Source of the DNA: Rhizobium sp. BK251
GTDB lineage: Bacteria; Pseudomonadota; Alphaproteobacteria; Rhizobiales; Rhizobiaceae
Assembly: GCF_004345245.1 (NCBI RefSeq)
Contig: NZ_SLUQ01000016.1
Location: forward strand, 1 to 64,000
Length of the DNA: 64,000 bases
Reading direction: 5' to 3'
In this document: one piece after another, positions 34,014 through 42,462 of the stretch
How positions within the stretch are numbered: position 1 is the stretch's first letter
Layout of the letters: each line of letters begins with the position of its first letter
Notes under the pieces: generated by a model
Seen by the model: only the letters and a program-made list of their open reading frames with translations
What the model was told of the DNA's origin: nothing
The model's database searches: none
Position numbers and translations under genes: made by a program

Positions 34014-34880
34014 ATGCTGATAAAGCATAGACTTCGCGCAATCCAGCATGACACCAACGTCTGCGCCGACATCGAGGGCTTCGATTTCGACAATCACGAC
34101 GCCCGCGACATCGCCAAGCTGCGCGAATACTGGCTTCAATACGGCGTCATCCGGTTCAAGAGGACACGGATCACGGATGAGCAGCAGGTTCGTTTTTCCC
34201 GTCATTTCGGGGACTTTGTCATCCATCCGAAGCAACTGCAGGAAGGCGGGCATCCGACGCACCCCGAAATTCTCGTCATCAGCAATGCGATGAAGGACGG
34301 AAAGCCGAGCGGTGCGCTGGGCAACAGCGAGGCGACCTGGCATACCGACACCTGGTTCTATGAACGCCCGCCGGCGGGCGCCATTCTCAGGGCAATCAAG
34401 GTCCCTCTTGTGGGTGGCGACACCTACTTCCTGTCGACCTACCTCGCCTATGACACATTGCCCGAGGCCCTCAGAAAGGCTGTCGAGGGCCGCCAGATCT
34501 TCTTCCAGAACGTCTACGACAAGACTGGGAAGCTTCGCCTTGGCAAGACGACGCCCGCAAGTGACGACTTCCGGGAATGGAGCGGGATCGTCCACCCGCT
34601 GGCACGACGGCATGGCGAAACGGGCCGCAAGGCGCTTTATCTCGGCGGAACGCAGGAGGGTGCATGGATCGTGGGGATGCCGCTCGGCGAGAGCAACGCC
34701 CTGCTCGCCGAGCTTTGGGACCACACGACGAAGTCTGACCAGATCTTTATCCAGAAGTGGGACGAAGGCGACATCATGATGTGGGACAACCGCTGCACCA
34801 TGCACCGCCGGGATTCCTTCGATCCGAACACGATCCGCATCATGCACCGCACGACGACCTCGGGCGAGCGCCCGGTCTGA
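34014..34880 (+). CDS. TauD/TfdA-family 2-oxoglutarate-dependent dioxygenase
   Basis: The 288-residue Fe(II)/2-oxoglutarate oxygenase has its metal ligands at H110 and D112 (WHTDTWF) and H264 (MHRRDSFD), and the 2-oxoglutarate arginine near 275-279 (IRIMHRT). Family members hydroxylate unactivated carbons, often splitting C-S, C-N or C-O bonds (taurine, 2,4-D and others). AGGAG lies before the ATG at 34014. It heads the RraA-like and nitrilase genes behind a polyamine-type importer, so it probably opens the pathway; the substrate is unknown. Confidence 0.88.
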   Translation: MLIKHRLRAIQHDTNVCADIEGFDFDNHDARDIAKLREYWLQYGVIRFKRTRITDEQQVRFSRHFGDFVIHPKQLQEGGHPTHPEILVISNAMKDGKPSGALGNSEATWHTDTWFYERPPAGAILRAIKVPLVGGDTYFLSTYLAYDTLPEALRKAVEGRQIFFQNVYDKTGKLRLGKTTPASDDFREWSGIVHPLARRHGETGRKALYLGGTQEGAWIVGMPLGESNALLAELWDHTTKSDQIFIQKWDEGDIMMWDNRCTMHRRDSFDPNTIRIMHRTTTSGERPV

Positions 34881-34923
34881 AAACCCGGTCAAGGCCGGGG
34901 CGCCCCAAAAGAAAGGCTTGTCC

Positions 34924-35574
34924 ATGACAATTACCTACCGGGTGATGGATCGTCGCCCTCCCCTCCCCGCGGATCTCGTCCAGTTGCTGCGCGATGTGGA
35001 TACGGCAACGATCGGCCATTTCGAGCATCTCGGCTTTGCAGGCGAGAATATTCGTCCGGTCTTCGTTGCCCGGGCGATCGGCGCAGCCTTGACCGTCGCG
35101 GCACCCGGCCGCGACGGCACCGTTATCTACAGGGCGGTCGACATGCTTCTACCCGGAGACATCCTTGTGATTTCGCGGGTGGATCGCGACGATATCGCCT
35201 GCGTGGGAGGTGGCGTGGTCTCTGCCGCAAAAGCGAGAGGAGCCGTCGGGATCGTTATCGACGGCCCCTGCACCGATCTCGAGGAGATCGCGACGATCGG
35301 TCTTCCGGTGTGGTGCCGGGGCGTCTCCGCAAAGACGACAAACAGGGACATCGCGGTTGGCGGTTCAATCAACGTACCCGTCGCCTGCGGCGGCGCAGCC
35401 GTCCTGCCCGGTTATGCGGTGCTCGCCGACAATGACGGTGTGTTCATCGCAGATGCCGACCACATGCGCGTCCTGGCCGAACTAGCAATCGCCCGGCAGC
35501 AACGATCACTGGAACTGCGGCCGCATCTGGAATCCGGCCAATCGATTTTCACCTTCCGCCCCGAGGCCGCCTGA
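34924..35574 (+). CDS. RraA/HMG-aldolase-like family protein
   Basis: The 216-residue protein has the RraA fold seen in both the RNase E inhibitor RraA and class II 4-hydroxy-4-methyl-2-oxoglutarate aldolases: GDILVISRVDRDDIACVGGGVVSAAKARGAVGIVIDG in outline, near 76-112. The family R-D pair after DG is here C-T-D (DGPCTDLEE). The arginine that binds the oxo-acid in aldolases is therefore missing, which weakens a simple aldolase call. It overlaps the nitrilase gene by one base and follows the dioxygenase, so a catabolic lyase or isomerase role is inferred. Confidence 0.75.
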   Translation: MTITYRVMDRRPPLPADLVQLLRDVDTATIGHFEHLGFAGENIRPVFVARAIGAALTVAAPGRDGTVIYRAVDMLLPGDILVISRVDRDDIACVGGGVVSAAKARGAVGIVIDGPCTDLEEIATIGLPVWCRGVSAKTTNRDIAVGGSINVPVACGGAAVLPGYAVLADNDGVFIADADHMRVLAELAIARQQRSLELRPHLESGQSIFTFRPEAA

Positions 35575-36431
35575 TGAAGATATCGCTCGTCCAAATGAAC
35601 TCGCTGCCTGACCGCGATTACAATCTCCTGCAGGCAGAGCGGCTCATGCAGCAGGCCGTCGGTTCAGACAAGCCCGATCTCATAGTTCTTCCTGAGCATT
35701 TCGACTGGACAGGTGGCACACCGACAGAGAAACGTGTCGCCGCCGATAATGCCCCCGGCGGTGAGGCATATCGGATGATCAAGGAGTTCGCAGCGCGAAA
35801 CGGCGTGTGGGTGCATGCGGGAAGCCTTCTCGAAAAGATCCCGTCGAGTTCCCGCATCTTCAATACGACTGTCGTCTTCAACGCCGAAGGGAAGGAAGTC
35901 GGCAGATACAGGAAGATGCATCTCTTTGACGTGACCACGCCTGATGGTCGGCACTACGGGGAGTCGGAAACCGTCGCTCCCGGCAGCCGCCTTTTCATCT
36001 ATGAGTTCATGGGTGTCAGAATTGGATGCGCGATCTGCTACGATCTTCGCTTCAGCCGCCTCTTTGACCTGCTTGCCAATCAAAACGTTGGCCTGTTCAT
36101 CTTGCCTGCAGCGTTTACCGAGCCGACCGGGAGGGAGCATTGGGAGGTTCTGTGCCGCGCCAGGGCAATCGAGTTCCAGGCCTTCTTCGTCGCCTGCGGT
36201 CAATGCGGTAGCTACACCGATCCGGAAGGCCAGAAGCGCCGGACCTATGGAAACTCGTTGGTATGCGACCCCTGGGGCAGGATTATCGGCCGTGCAGGCG
36301 AGGAGCCGACCGTGATTTCCGCCTCGCTGGAGCTGTCACGCCTTGACGAGGTGAGAGGATGGATACCGATGGCTGATCACCGGCTTCATCTGGTCAACGT
36401 TCCGATCGACGTCGCCGCAGGCGGCGAATAA
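35574..36431 (+). CDS. Carbon-nitrogen hydrolase (nitrilase family)
   Basis: The 285-residue protein shows the full nitrilase-superfamily triad: E41 (VLPEHF), K114 (YRKMHLFD) and C155 (GCAICYDLRF). Its layout is closest to the Nit/omega-amidase branch, which hydrolyses amides of dicarboxylic or omega-amino acids to release ammonia. The start overlaps the RraA-like stop (TGATG), indicating translational coupling. In context it probably removes an amide nitrogen from a pathway intermediate. Confidence 0.85.
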   Translation: MKISLVQMNSLPDRDYNLLQAERLMQQAVGSDKPDLIVLPEHFDWTGGTPTEKRVAADNAPGGEAYRMIKEFAARNGVWVHAGSLLEKIPSSSRIFNTTVVFNAEGKEVGRYRKMHLFDVTTPDGRHYGESETVAPGSRLFIYEFMGVRIGCAICYDLRFSRLFDLLANQNVGLFILPAAFTEPTGREHWEVLCRARAIEFQAFFVACGQCGSYTDPEGQKRRTYGNSLVCDPWGRIIGRAGEEPTVISASLELSRLDEVRGWIPMADHRLHLVNVPIDVAAGGE

Positions 36432-36457
36432 CGAACGGCGTTCCTGCCCGGTCCCGT

Positions 36458-36697
36458 CTATCGGGCGTCGTCGCGACCGTGCTGGGGATCCTCCGGGAGC
36501 ACCAGGTCGACGTGGCTGACGCCAAGTGCCTGCGCAAGCAGATACAGGGTGACAATGGTCGGGTTGCGCTGGCCCCTTTCGAGTCCGCTTAGATATTGCT
36601 GACTGAGACCGGACAGCATTTCGACCTGTTCCTGCGTCAGTCCTTTTTCCCGACGCAGGCGCGCAAGATTCCGGCCGACCAATTTGCGCATGTCCAT
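36458..36697 (-). CDS. Small XRE-family regulator
   Basis: The 79-residue protein consists almost wholly of an HTH_XRE domain (LARLRREKGLTQEQVEMLSGLSQQYLSGLERGQRNPT), with a short acidic tail. The start at 36697 is set by the domain; the frame is open further upstream into the divergent promoter without a ribosome site. It converges on the nitrilase gene and diverges from a second XRE gene, so the 36698-36770 region is probably its target. Confidence 0.75.
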   Translation of the reverse strand: MDMRKLVGRNLARLRREKGLTQEQVEMLSGLSQQYLSGLERGQRNPTIVTLYLLAQALGVSHVDLVLPEDPQHGRDDAR

Positions 36698-36770
36698 GCG
36701 CAACTGATTCAGTCTGCGGCGGTTAAGTTTATCAACTATAATATGTAACGGCGCTGGGAGAATTCCGACG
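36698..36770. promoter_or_regulatory. Divergent promoter region between two XRE genes
   Basis: This 73-base gap is AT-rich at its centre and contains TATAAT at 36738-36743 on the forward strand, suitable as a -10 for the gene at 36771. No clean -35 is visible. Confidence 0.35.
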
Positions 36771-37253
36771 ATGGGCAGAACCAGAAACACAACCGGGGTC
36801 GACAGCATTTCGGGCGCGGCTGATGAAGGCGCATCGAAGGTGGAACGAAAGCCGGACCCGGTCGATATTGCCGTTGGCGCGAGAATTCGCCTTCATCGAA
36901 TGTCGCGGGGCATGAGCCAGGACAAGCTTGCAAAGGCGCTCGGAGTTAGCTTCCAGCAAGTGCAGAAATACGAGCGCGGCGCAAATCGGATCGGCGCGAG
37001 CCGACTACGCAGGATTGCCGAGGCGTTGAACGTTCCAATCCACCACCTGTTTGACAGCCATCTTGGGCAGACGGCAGCCGATGGCACGTCATCGAACCCG
37101 GAAGAGCGCGAACTGCTCGACTTCATCCTGACCGCGGAAGGCAAGGCGCTCAACCGTGCGTTCGGTCGGATCGAGAGCCCGGCAGTTCGTCAAAAGCTGG
37201 TCGCTCTCGTGGTCGCCTTCGCAAGGCAGCCGGAAGACAATTCGCAAACATAG
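36771..37253 (+). CDS. XRE-family transcriptional regulator
   Basis: The 160-residue regulator has an HTH_XRE domain at about 38-95 (IRLHRMSRGMSQDKLAKALGVSFQQVQKYERGANRIGASRLRRIAEALN), preceded by a disordered lead and followed by a helical C-terminus. It is paralogous to the regulator at 29514, which brackets the other end of the catabolic block. GGGAG lies upstream of the ATG. Control of the adjacent catabolic genes is inferred from position. Confidence 0.82.
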   Translation: MGRTRNTTGVDSISGAADEGASKVERKPDPVDIAVGARIRLHRMSRGMSQDKLAKALGVSFQQVQKYERGANRIGASRLRRIAEALNVPIHHLFDSHLGQTAADGTSSNPEERELLDFILTAEGKALNRAFGRIESPAVRQKLVALVVAFARQPEDNSQT

Positions 37254-37411
37254 CGTTCAGATTGGTCTCGATTGCCGTCGGCACGATTGCAAGATCGTTG
37301 TTCGATTTTTGCCGTATCGAGGCAAAACCTTTGCAAAAGCTTCGCCTCCGGCCGCGACGTTCCCGCTGTACCATCAGGGAGGATGTTGGAGATACGAAGC
37401 AGGAGGTTGCG

Positions 37412-38527
37412 GTGGCACTCGATCTGGCGATGCGGACGAATGAGGATGTCGACTTCATTTCAGCACGGCGTCTGCGAGAGTTGGACGCAGAGCTCACGCC
37501 ATCGGAAGTGCAGGCAGCGGTCGACGTTGCCTGGCGCGACATCAGAGCGGGCACGGCCCATGGAGCGAAGGCTGTACTTTCGCTTGCCGAGGCTGAATTC
37601 TGGGCGAGACCCGAGGTTGCCACCTCACGTGAAGAGTTCGCAGACGAACGTCTCGGCTGGAAGCTCTCATGTCTCTATAGCGTCAATGGGCGCTACGGTG
37701 GCGTCAAGATCGTCGGAGCGAATGCATTCAATCGGCGACTGGGGCTGCCCCGCTCGACCTCGACCGTGCTGTTGCTTGACAAGTTCACGCTCCGGCCACT
37801 GGTCGTCCTGGATGGAACGTCGATGTCGTCGGCAAGGACGGGATCCTACGCCACGCTCGTAATTGAGCAGTTCCTTGCGGGACTGGAGCCTCTTTCCATA
37901 TTCGTCTTCGGCGCCGGACCGGTGGCGCGAAGCGTCATCGACAATCTCGCCTGTGGGCACACACATCGGATAGAGGAGGTTTTCGTTCGCAGCCGCTCTT
38001 ACGCCAATGCGAAAGCACTTGTCGGCGAACTTGAAAACCGCCTCGGTTTCGCGTTGCGTGCAGTCGACGACAACACGGCCCTGAGCAGGTGCCAGTTCGT
38101 CATAACGGCCTCCAACTCCCGCCACCCGGTTTTTGACGATAGCGAACTCGGCGCGGAAGCGGTCACACTTCACCTTGGAGGCGACGAAGTTCCTGAAGCC
38201 TATCTGCAGCGCGCGCTGCGAACGGGCATCGTTGGCTGCGACGACCTCGCTACCGTCTCACGAAGGAATTCGCAGAGCCTGGCGCTGCATTTTTCCCGCA
38301 AGGGCCTGCAGCTTGAAGAAATCGGGTCGCTGATCGGTATACAACAGCTGTCGAGCCAGATGCCCTGGCCGGCCCGTTCCGACGGTCCGGTTTCGATCAC
38401 ATGTGTCGGTCTGCCTGCACTCGACCTCTACGTGGCTGCGGCCACCTACGAGAAATACCGGCGTGTCTGCGATGGACTGCGCGAGGGGCCAATGCGAGAG
38501 GCTGGCGCCGCCAGCTCGGACGTGTGA
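37412..38527 (+). CDS. Ornithine cyclodeaminase/mu-crystallin-family enzyme
   Basis: The GTG at 37412 is chosen because AGGAGG lies 5 bases before it, giving 371 residues; the open frame upstream has no family similarity. The NAD(P)-binding Rossmann motif is FVFGAGPVARSVIDNLA, followed by VFVRSRSYANAKAL. YGGVKIVGANAFNRRLGLPRS supplies the substrate-side lysine region. Members include ornithine cyclodeaminase, alanine dehydrogenase and ketimine reductases. In this block it would act on an amino- or imino-acid intermediate. It overlaps the MmgE/PrpD gene by 4 bases. Confidence 0.8.
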   Translation: MALDLAMRTNEDVDFISARRLRELDAELTPSEVQAAVDVAWRDIRAGTAHGAKAVLSLAEAEFWARPEVATSREEFADERLGWKLSCLYSVNGRYGGVKIVGANAFNRRLGLPRSTSTVLLLDKFTLRPLVVLDGTSMSSARTGSYATLVIEQFLAGLEPLSIFVFGAGPVARSVIDNLACGHTHRIEEVFVRSRSYANAKALVGELENRLGFALRAVDDNTALSRCQFVITASNSRHPVFDDSELGAEAVTLHLGGDEVPEAYLQRALRTGIVGCDDLATVSRRNSQSLALHFSRKGLQLEEIGSLIGIQQLSSQMPWPARSDGPVSITCVGLPALDLYVAAATYEKYRRVCDGLREGPMREAGAASSDV

Positions 38528-39876
38528 GCGCCAAGTCGATACATCTGGTCCGCATCCTTTCTGACCACGTCGCCGCGGCTGATGCCATGGGATTTCCCCC
38601 GGACGTGAAGGAAATCTCGGGCCGCGCGATCCTCGATCTCCTTGCTGCGACAATAGCGGGCGTCGATACGCCGTCTGCTCTTGCCACCCGGCGGGCTGCA
38701 CCAGGGCTCTTCGGATCGGGACAGTCACCGGTCTGGCTGACCAGCCGCTCGCTCTCTGCCGCGGCCGCCCTTTTCTGCAATTCTGCAGCTGCCTGTGCGC
38801 TTGACCTTGATGATGGAAACAGGGCTGCCAGAGGCCATCCCGGCTCTTGCGTCATACCGACGGTCTTGACGCTGGCAACGCCGGAAACGCGCGCCGACGA
38901 TCTAATCGCGTCGATCGTGGTGGGATACGACGTCGGCGTTCGCATTGCAGCAGCGCAGAATCCGGACAGGATAAAAAGCCGTCAGTCGGGCAGATGGGCT
39001 CCCTATGCTGCGGTAGCTGCAGCTGGCCGGCTGCTCCGGCGCACTCCCGACGAAATATCGAGAGCCTTCTCAATTGCTGGCGTGCTCGCCCCGAACCAGG
39101 AAGCAAATGGCAGCTCGGGCTATTCGGCTCTGACCGGCAACGACGTCAAGGAAGGCATTGCATGGAGCTCTTTGCTCGGTCTCAGTGCACTTCACCTCGC
39201 AATGGCCGGCCAGAAGGGACCGATGGACATCCTTGACCATGCCTCGCACTACGACGGCTCGCGCATCGTCAATCGGCTTGGAGACCATTGGGAAATAGTC
39301 GACACCTATTTCAAACCCTATGGCTGCTGTCGCTACATTCATGCGGCACTGGATGCGCTTCTTGAAATAATGGAGCGCGAGAAGCTGGTGCATGAAGACC
39401 TCAGGTCGATAGAGGTAGAGACGTTCGAATGGGCGACGCGCCTGGCCAATCGCCTTGACCCAGCCAACATCGTGGACGTCCAGTATAGCCTCCCCTACTG
39501 TCTGGCGGTTGCCGCGGCAGACGGACGAAGCGCCCTCTGCCCCGTCACCGGGTCAGTGCTCGCCCGCACGGATCTCGCTGATCTTGCGTCGCGTGTCGCG
39601 ATACGCATCGATCTGGACCTCGACCGGGCGTTCCCTGGACAGACAGGGGCAAGGGTCATTGTTTCGTCCTCCAAGGGCCGGTTCGTGCGCGACGGGTCCT
39701 CGCCGCTCGGGGACCCGGCAAGGCCGATGTCGTGGCAGATGCTGGTCGACAAATTCCGCATGGCGACGGGCGGGCGGATTTCGTTTGAAAAACAGTCCGC
39801 AATCATCGATGCGGTCCTTGCTACCGGGCAAGGCGAGGCGTCTGGCCTGCTCAAAGAACTTCGCTCGCGCCGCTAG
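38524..39876 (+). CDS. MmgE/PrpD family protein
   Basis: The 450-residue protein fits the full length of the MmgE/PrpD family. The N-terminal helical domain carries DLDDGNRAARGHPGS and the C-terminal domain carries KPYGCCRYIHAALDALLEI. The family includes 2-methylcitrate dehydratase and cis-aconitate decarboxylase, so a dehydratase- or decarboxylase-like step is plausible. The GTG start overlaps the preceding stop (GTGA). Its stop overlaps the convergent amidohydrolase by 4 bases. Confidence 0.82.
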   Translation: MSAKSIHLVRILSDHVAAADAMGFPPDVKEISGRAILDLLAATIAGVDTPSALATRRAAPGLFGSGQSPVWLTSRSLSAAAALFCNSAAACALDLDDGNRAARGHPGSCVIPTVLTLATPETRADDLIASIVVGYDVGVRIAAAQNPDRIKSRQSGRWAPYAAVAAAGRLLRRTPDEISRAFSIAGVLAPNQEANGSSGYSALTGNDVKEGIAWSSLLGLSALHLAMAGQKGPMDILDHASHYDGSRIVNRLGDHWEIVDTYFKPYGCCRYIHAALDALLEIMEREKLVHEDLRSIEVETFEWATRLANRLDPANIVDVQYSLPYCLAVAAADGRSALCPVTGSVLARTDLADLASRVAIRIDLDLDRAFPGQTGARVIVSSSKGRFVRDGSSPLGDPARPMSWQMLVDKFRMATGGRISFEKQSAIIDAVLATGQGEASGLLKELRSRR

Positions 39877-41324
39877 CCTTCGGGCCTGCTTGAACGGTCC
39901 ACAGGCGCCTGTAGGGGGAAATGCCCCGGAAAGGCCTGATCGGTTGGCGGCAGAATCGCACCGTTGAAGACCACGATCCGACCCTTGATGATGACGTGGC
40001 GTACGCGGGACAGGTTATGCTCATCGCAGACAACAATGTCTGCGCGCTTGCCTCTGGCTATCATGCCGCGATCGCCGGCGAGCTGTGGAAACGCCTTTGC
40101 CACATTGCCGGTCGCGAGCGCGACGGCGGCCGCAGACGAAAGCTGGCCCTTACGGATGATGCGATGGATTGCCGACAGGATCGGGTCCCAGTCGCCTCCG
40201 GCAAAATCGGTTGCGAGAGTGTCGACTAGGCCTTCGCCCACGAGTGCATCGAGGTTGTCGGGGCCGTTGCGAAACCTTGTCTCGATACAGTCGAGCGTGG
40301 AGACTTCGATCGTTGCGCCTCTTTGCTTCAGCTTGTGGGCAAACCGGACGGATTCCTCAGGCGTGAACATGGGGTGGTTCGAATGGCCCGCGACAATCCT
40401 CGCCTTTGGAAATGCCTCCGCCAGGCTGATCAGCGTTGCAGCCGTCGGCGTTGCGCTGTGAAAGAGCGCCGGCAAGCCAAGCCTCGCCGAATGCTCGGCA
40501 ATTTCCCGGAAGCCCTGACGGGCGAGCGCGACAGGTGGCAGAACGGTGCTTTCAATGAGACGCCGCATGGCGCCCGCGCCAAAGCCCGCGGGCAATCCAC
40601 TCTCGGCAATCAAGGCCTGGAGCCGATCATCGTCGGTTCCGTCGCTGCCGTCCAGATATCGGCCAAGGACTGCCTCTTTCAGCGATCGTGCCGCACGCGG
40701 ATGGATACGAATGCCGGTCATCGCCTCGATTGCGGCGGGAATGAACCTGTAGTCCTGCGCCCCACCGCCAAGTGTCTGCCCGCCGCCGGCCTCGCCCAGC
40801 GCCTTTGCCCCGGCCGCCACCTGGCTGTCGATGGTCGCGCGCCTGTGTCGTGCCTTGAGGCCTTTGCCGTCTATGGCCATTGCCGCTGCGAGGCTACTCA
40901 GCGTGTGCGCGGTCGCGACATGAATATCGAGGGGATGGGAAGCCGCCACACCGGCATTGATTTCATCGGCTAGCGAGAGACCGCAGACGTTCAGCAGGGT
41001 GGTTGTCCCAGCAAGGAGATGCCTGTTGCGAAAATACTCGATTTCGGTCGGGGCAAAGGGCTTCGATCCGCTCGGCATCGACGGTCCACCCGCACATCCG
41101 TGCGCGTGAGCATTGATGATGCCGGGAAGCGTCGTGCAGCCTTGTGCCTCAATCACGACAACATCGTCGCCGGGCATCCCGCCGTCGCTTTCGACCGAGA
41201 CCACTTCGCCGCCGCGGATGCGCACGCTGGCGCGTTCAAGGAAGGATCGGCCGTCGCCGATAATGACGCTGCCGCCCCTGATGAGGATGTCATGGCCCCG
41301 AGCCGCGCCCGATCTGGTCATCAT
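39873..41324 (-). CDS. Amidohydrolase-family metal-dependent hydrolase
   Basis: The 483-residue amidohydrolase has an N-terminal beta cap, the metal-binding HxH at H73/H75 (GIINAHAHG), later histidines in ALFHSATP and VAGHSNHP, and the catalytic aspartate in TLATDFAGGDWD. A C-terminal cap (GKRADIVVCDEHNLSRV) completes the fold. Related enzymes hydrolyse amides, cyclic amides or amidines. GGGGAGGGG precedes the ATGATG start at 41324. It faces the OCD/MmgE genes and likely belongs to the same nitrogen-compound pathway. It overlaps the upstream regulator gene by 4 bases. Confidence 0.85.
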   Translation of the reverse strand: MMTRSGAARGHDILIRGGSVIIGDGRSFLERASVRIRGGEVVSVESDGGMPGDDVVVIEAQGCTTLPGIINAHAHGCAGGPSMPSGSKPFAPTEIEYFRNRHLLAGTTTLLNVCGLSLADEINAGVAASHPLDIHVATAHTLSSLAAAMAIDGKGLKARHRRATIDSQVAAGAKALGEAGGGQTLGGGAQDYRFIPAAIEAMTGIRIHPRAARSLKEAVLGRYLDGSDGTDDDRLQALIAESGLPAGFGAGAMRRLIESTVLPPVALARQGFREIAEHSARLGLPALFHSATPTAATLISLAEAFPKARIVAGHSNHPMFTPEESVRFAHKLKQRGATIEVSTLDCIETRFRNGPDNLDALVGEGLVDTLATDFAGGDWDPILSAIHRIIRKGQLSSAAAVALATGNVAKAFPQLAGDRGMIARGKRADIVVCDEHNLSRVRHVIIKGRIVVFNGAILPPTDQAFPGHFPLQAPVDRSSRPEG

Positions 41325-42061
41325 CGGCAATCCCCTCCCCCGCTAACCCCTGCGTCTTCGTTCGAAGCGGCAAGCCCATAGCCGATCTCCCGGATCGTTC
41401 GGATCGGGTCACGCGGCGCTGCTGCCTTCAGTGCCTTTCGCAGCCGGCCGATATGGACATTGACCGTCCGGTGATCGACAAACACTTTTCTTTGCCAGGC
41501 ACTGGCGATCAGTTCGTCGCGGGAAAGAGCCCGGCCCGGCTCCTCCAGCAGTCTGCACAGCAGGCGGAATTCGATCGGCCCGAGTGCAATTTCGTGACCG
41601 CATCGCCACACGCGACGCCTGGAAGGATCCAGGCAGATATCCCCATGGACCAGGCTTGCCTGAAAGGGAGGACGGCTTCCATTGACTGTCAGGCGGCTGC
41701 GGACGAGCTGCCTCAGCACCTGCAGAAACTTGCGCGGTTCCAGCGGACGAACAAAACCCTCATCCACCCCGGCCGCAAGAAGCTCCGTATAGCGATCCGC
41801 AACGTCCGGACGCACCAGCGCGATAATCTTCAGGTCGGCGACGCCCGGACTGAGCTTAAGGGACTCGCACAGCGAGATCGCACTGCTTACCGAGCTTTGG
41901 CAGTCCAGTATGATCGCATCGGTGTCCCTGCTCCCCACCAGCATCAGCGCCTGTTCGTCGCTTGCCGCCAGCGCCGTTTTGAAGCCATCCCCCTCGAGGA
42001 TGTGTCGAACCAGCAGACAGAAATCCGCATCGCTCGAACGAATGACGATCAGAGGCTTCAT
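41321..42061 (-). CDS. OmpR-family response regulator with altered receiver
   Basis: The 246-residue protein has a receiver (about 1-118) and an OmpR-type winged helix (about 140-235, VDHRTVNVHIGRLRKAL). The receiver keeps a candidate phospho-aspartate in IILDCQS, but the acidic pair is weakened (RSSDADF) and the conserved lysine is arginine (FVRPLEP). No kinase gene is adjacent, so it may act without classical phosphorylation. The start at 42061 follows a weak AGG site. It is divergent from a second such regulator and overlaps the amidohydrolase start. Confidence 0.8.
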   Translation of the reverse strand: MKPLIVIRSSDADFCLLVRHILEGDGFKTALAASDEQALMLVGSRDTDAIILDCQSSVSSAISLCESLKLSPGVADLKIIALVRPDVADRYTELLAAGVDEGFVRPLEPRKFLQVLRQLVRSRLTVNGSRPPFQASLVHGDICLDPSRRRVWRCGHEIALGPIEFRLLCRLLEEPGRALSRDELIASAWQRKVFVDHRTVNVHIGRLRKALKAAAPRDPIRTIREIGYGLAASNEDAGVSGGGDCR

Positions 42062-42462
42062 GACCTCAGCCTGACGTTGCTGATTGTTCGCACAGATCCT
42101 GGACGGCTTGGCGCCACGTTTCCGATCGGCTCCAGATACAATCGCACGTGGCGAAGAATGCATCAAATGGAATGGCGAAACACCATGTTAAGAAATGTGT
42201 CGATCCGCATTCGAAGCAAAAGATGATGATATAACAGTAGCTTGATGTACTGTTTGCAAAGAACCGGCGTCCGCAAAATCGTCAATCTGGCATTGCGTGT
42301 ACCCGGTCCCGTGCCTTCGGATCTCGTCGGATCGCTATCAGCAGTCCACTCTCCTACTGGCACTATTGCGAGTTGCTCTCCTTCGCGTGGCCCCTACCGT
42401 GGCGCTGTGCAGCCCTTCGGTCCCTTGCGTGCATGATCGGGTTGCAGCCGAAGGAGGTCGAC
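42062..42462. other. Divergent intergenic region between two OmpR-type genes
   Basis: This AT-richer stretch includes GATGATGATATAACAG near 42222-42237. It must hold the promoters of both regulators. An ATG frame opens at 42373, but the strong ribosome site lies only at 42453-42459. Confidence 0.5.
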
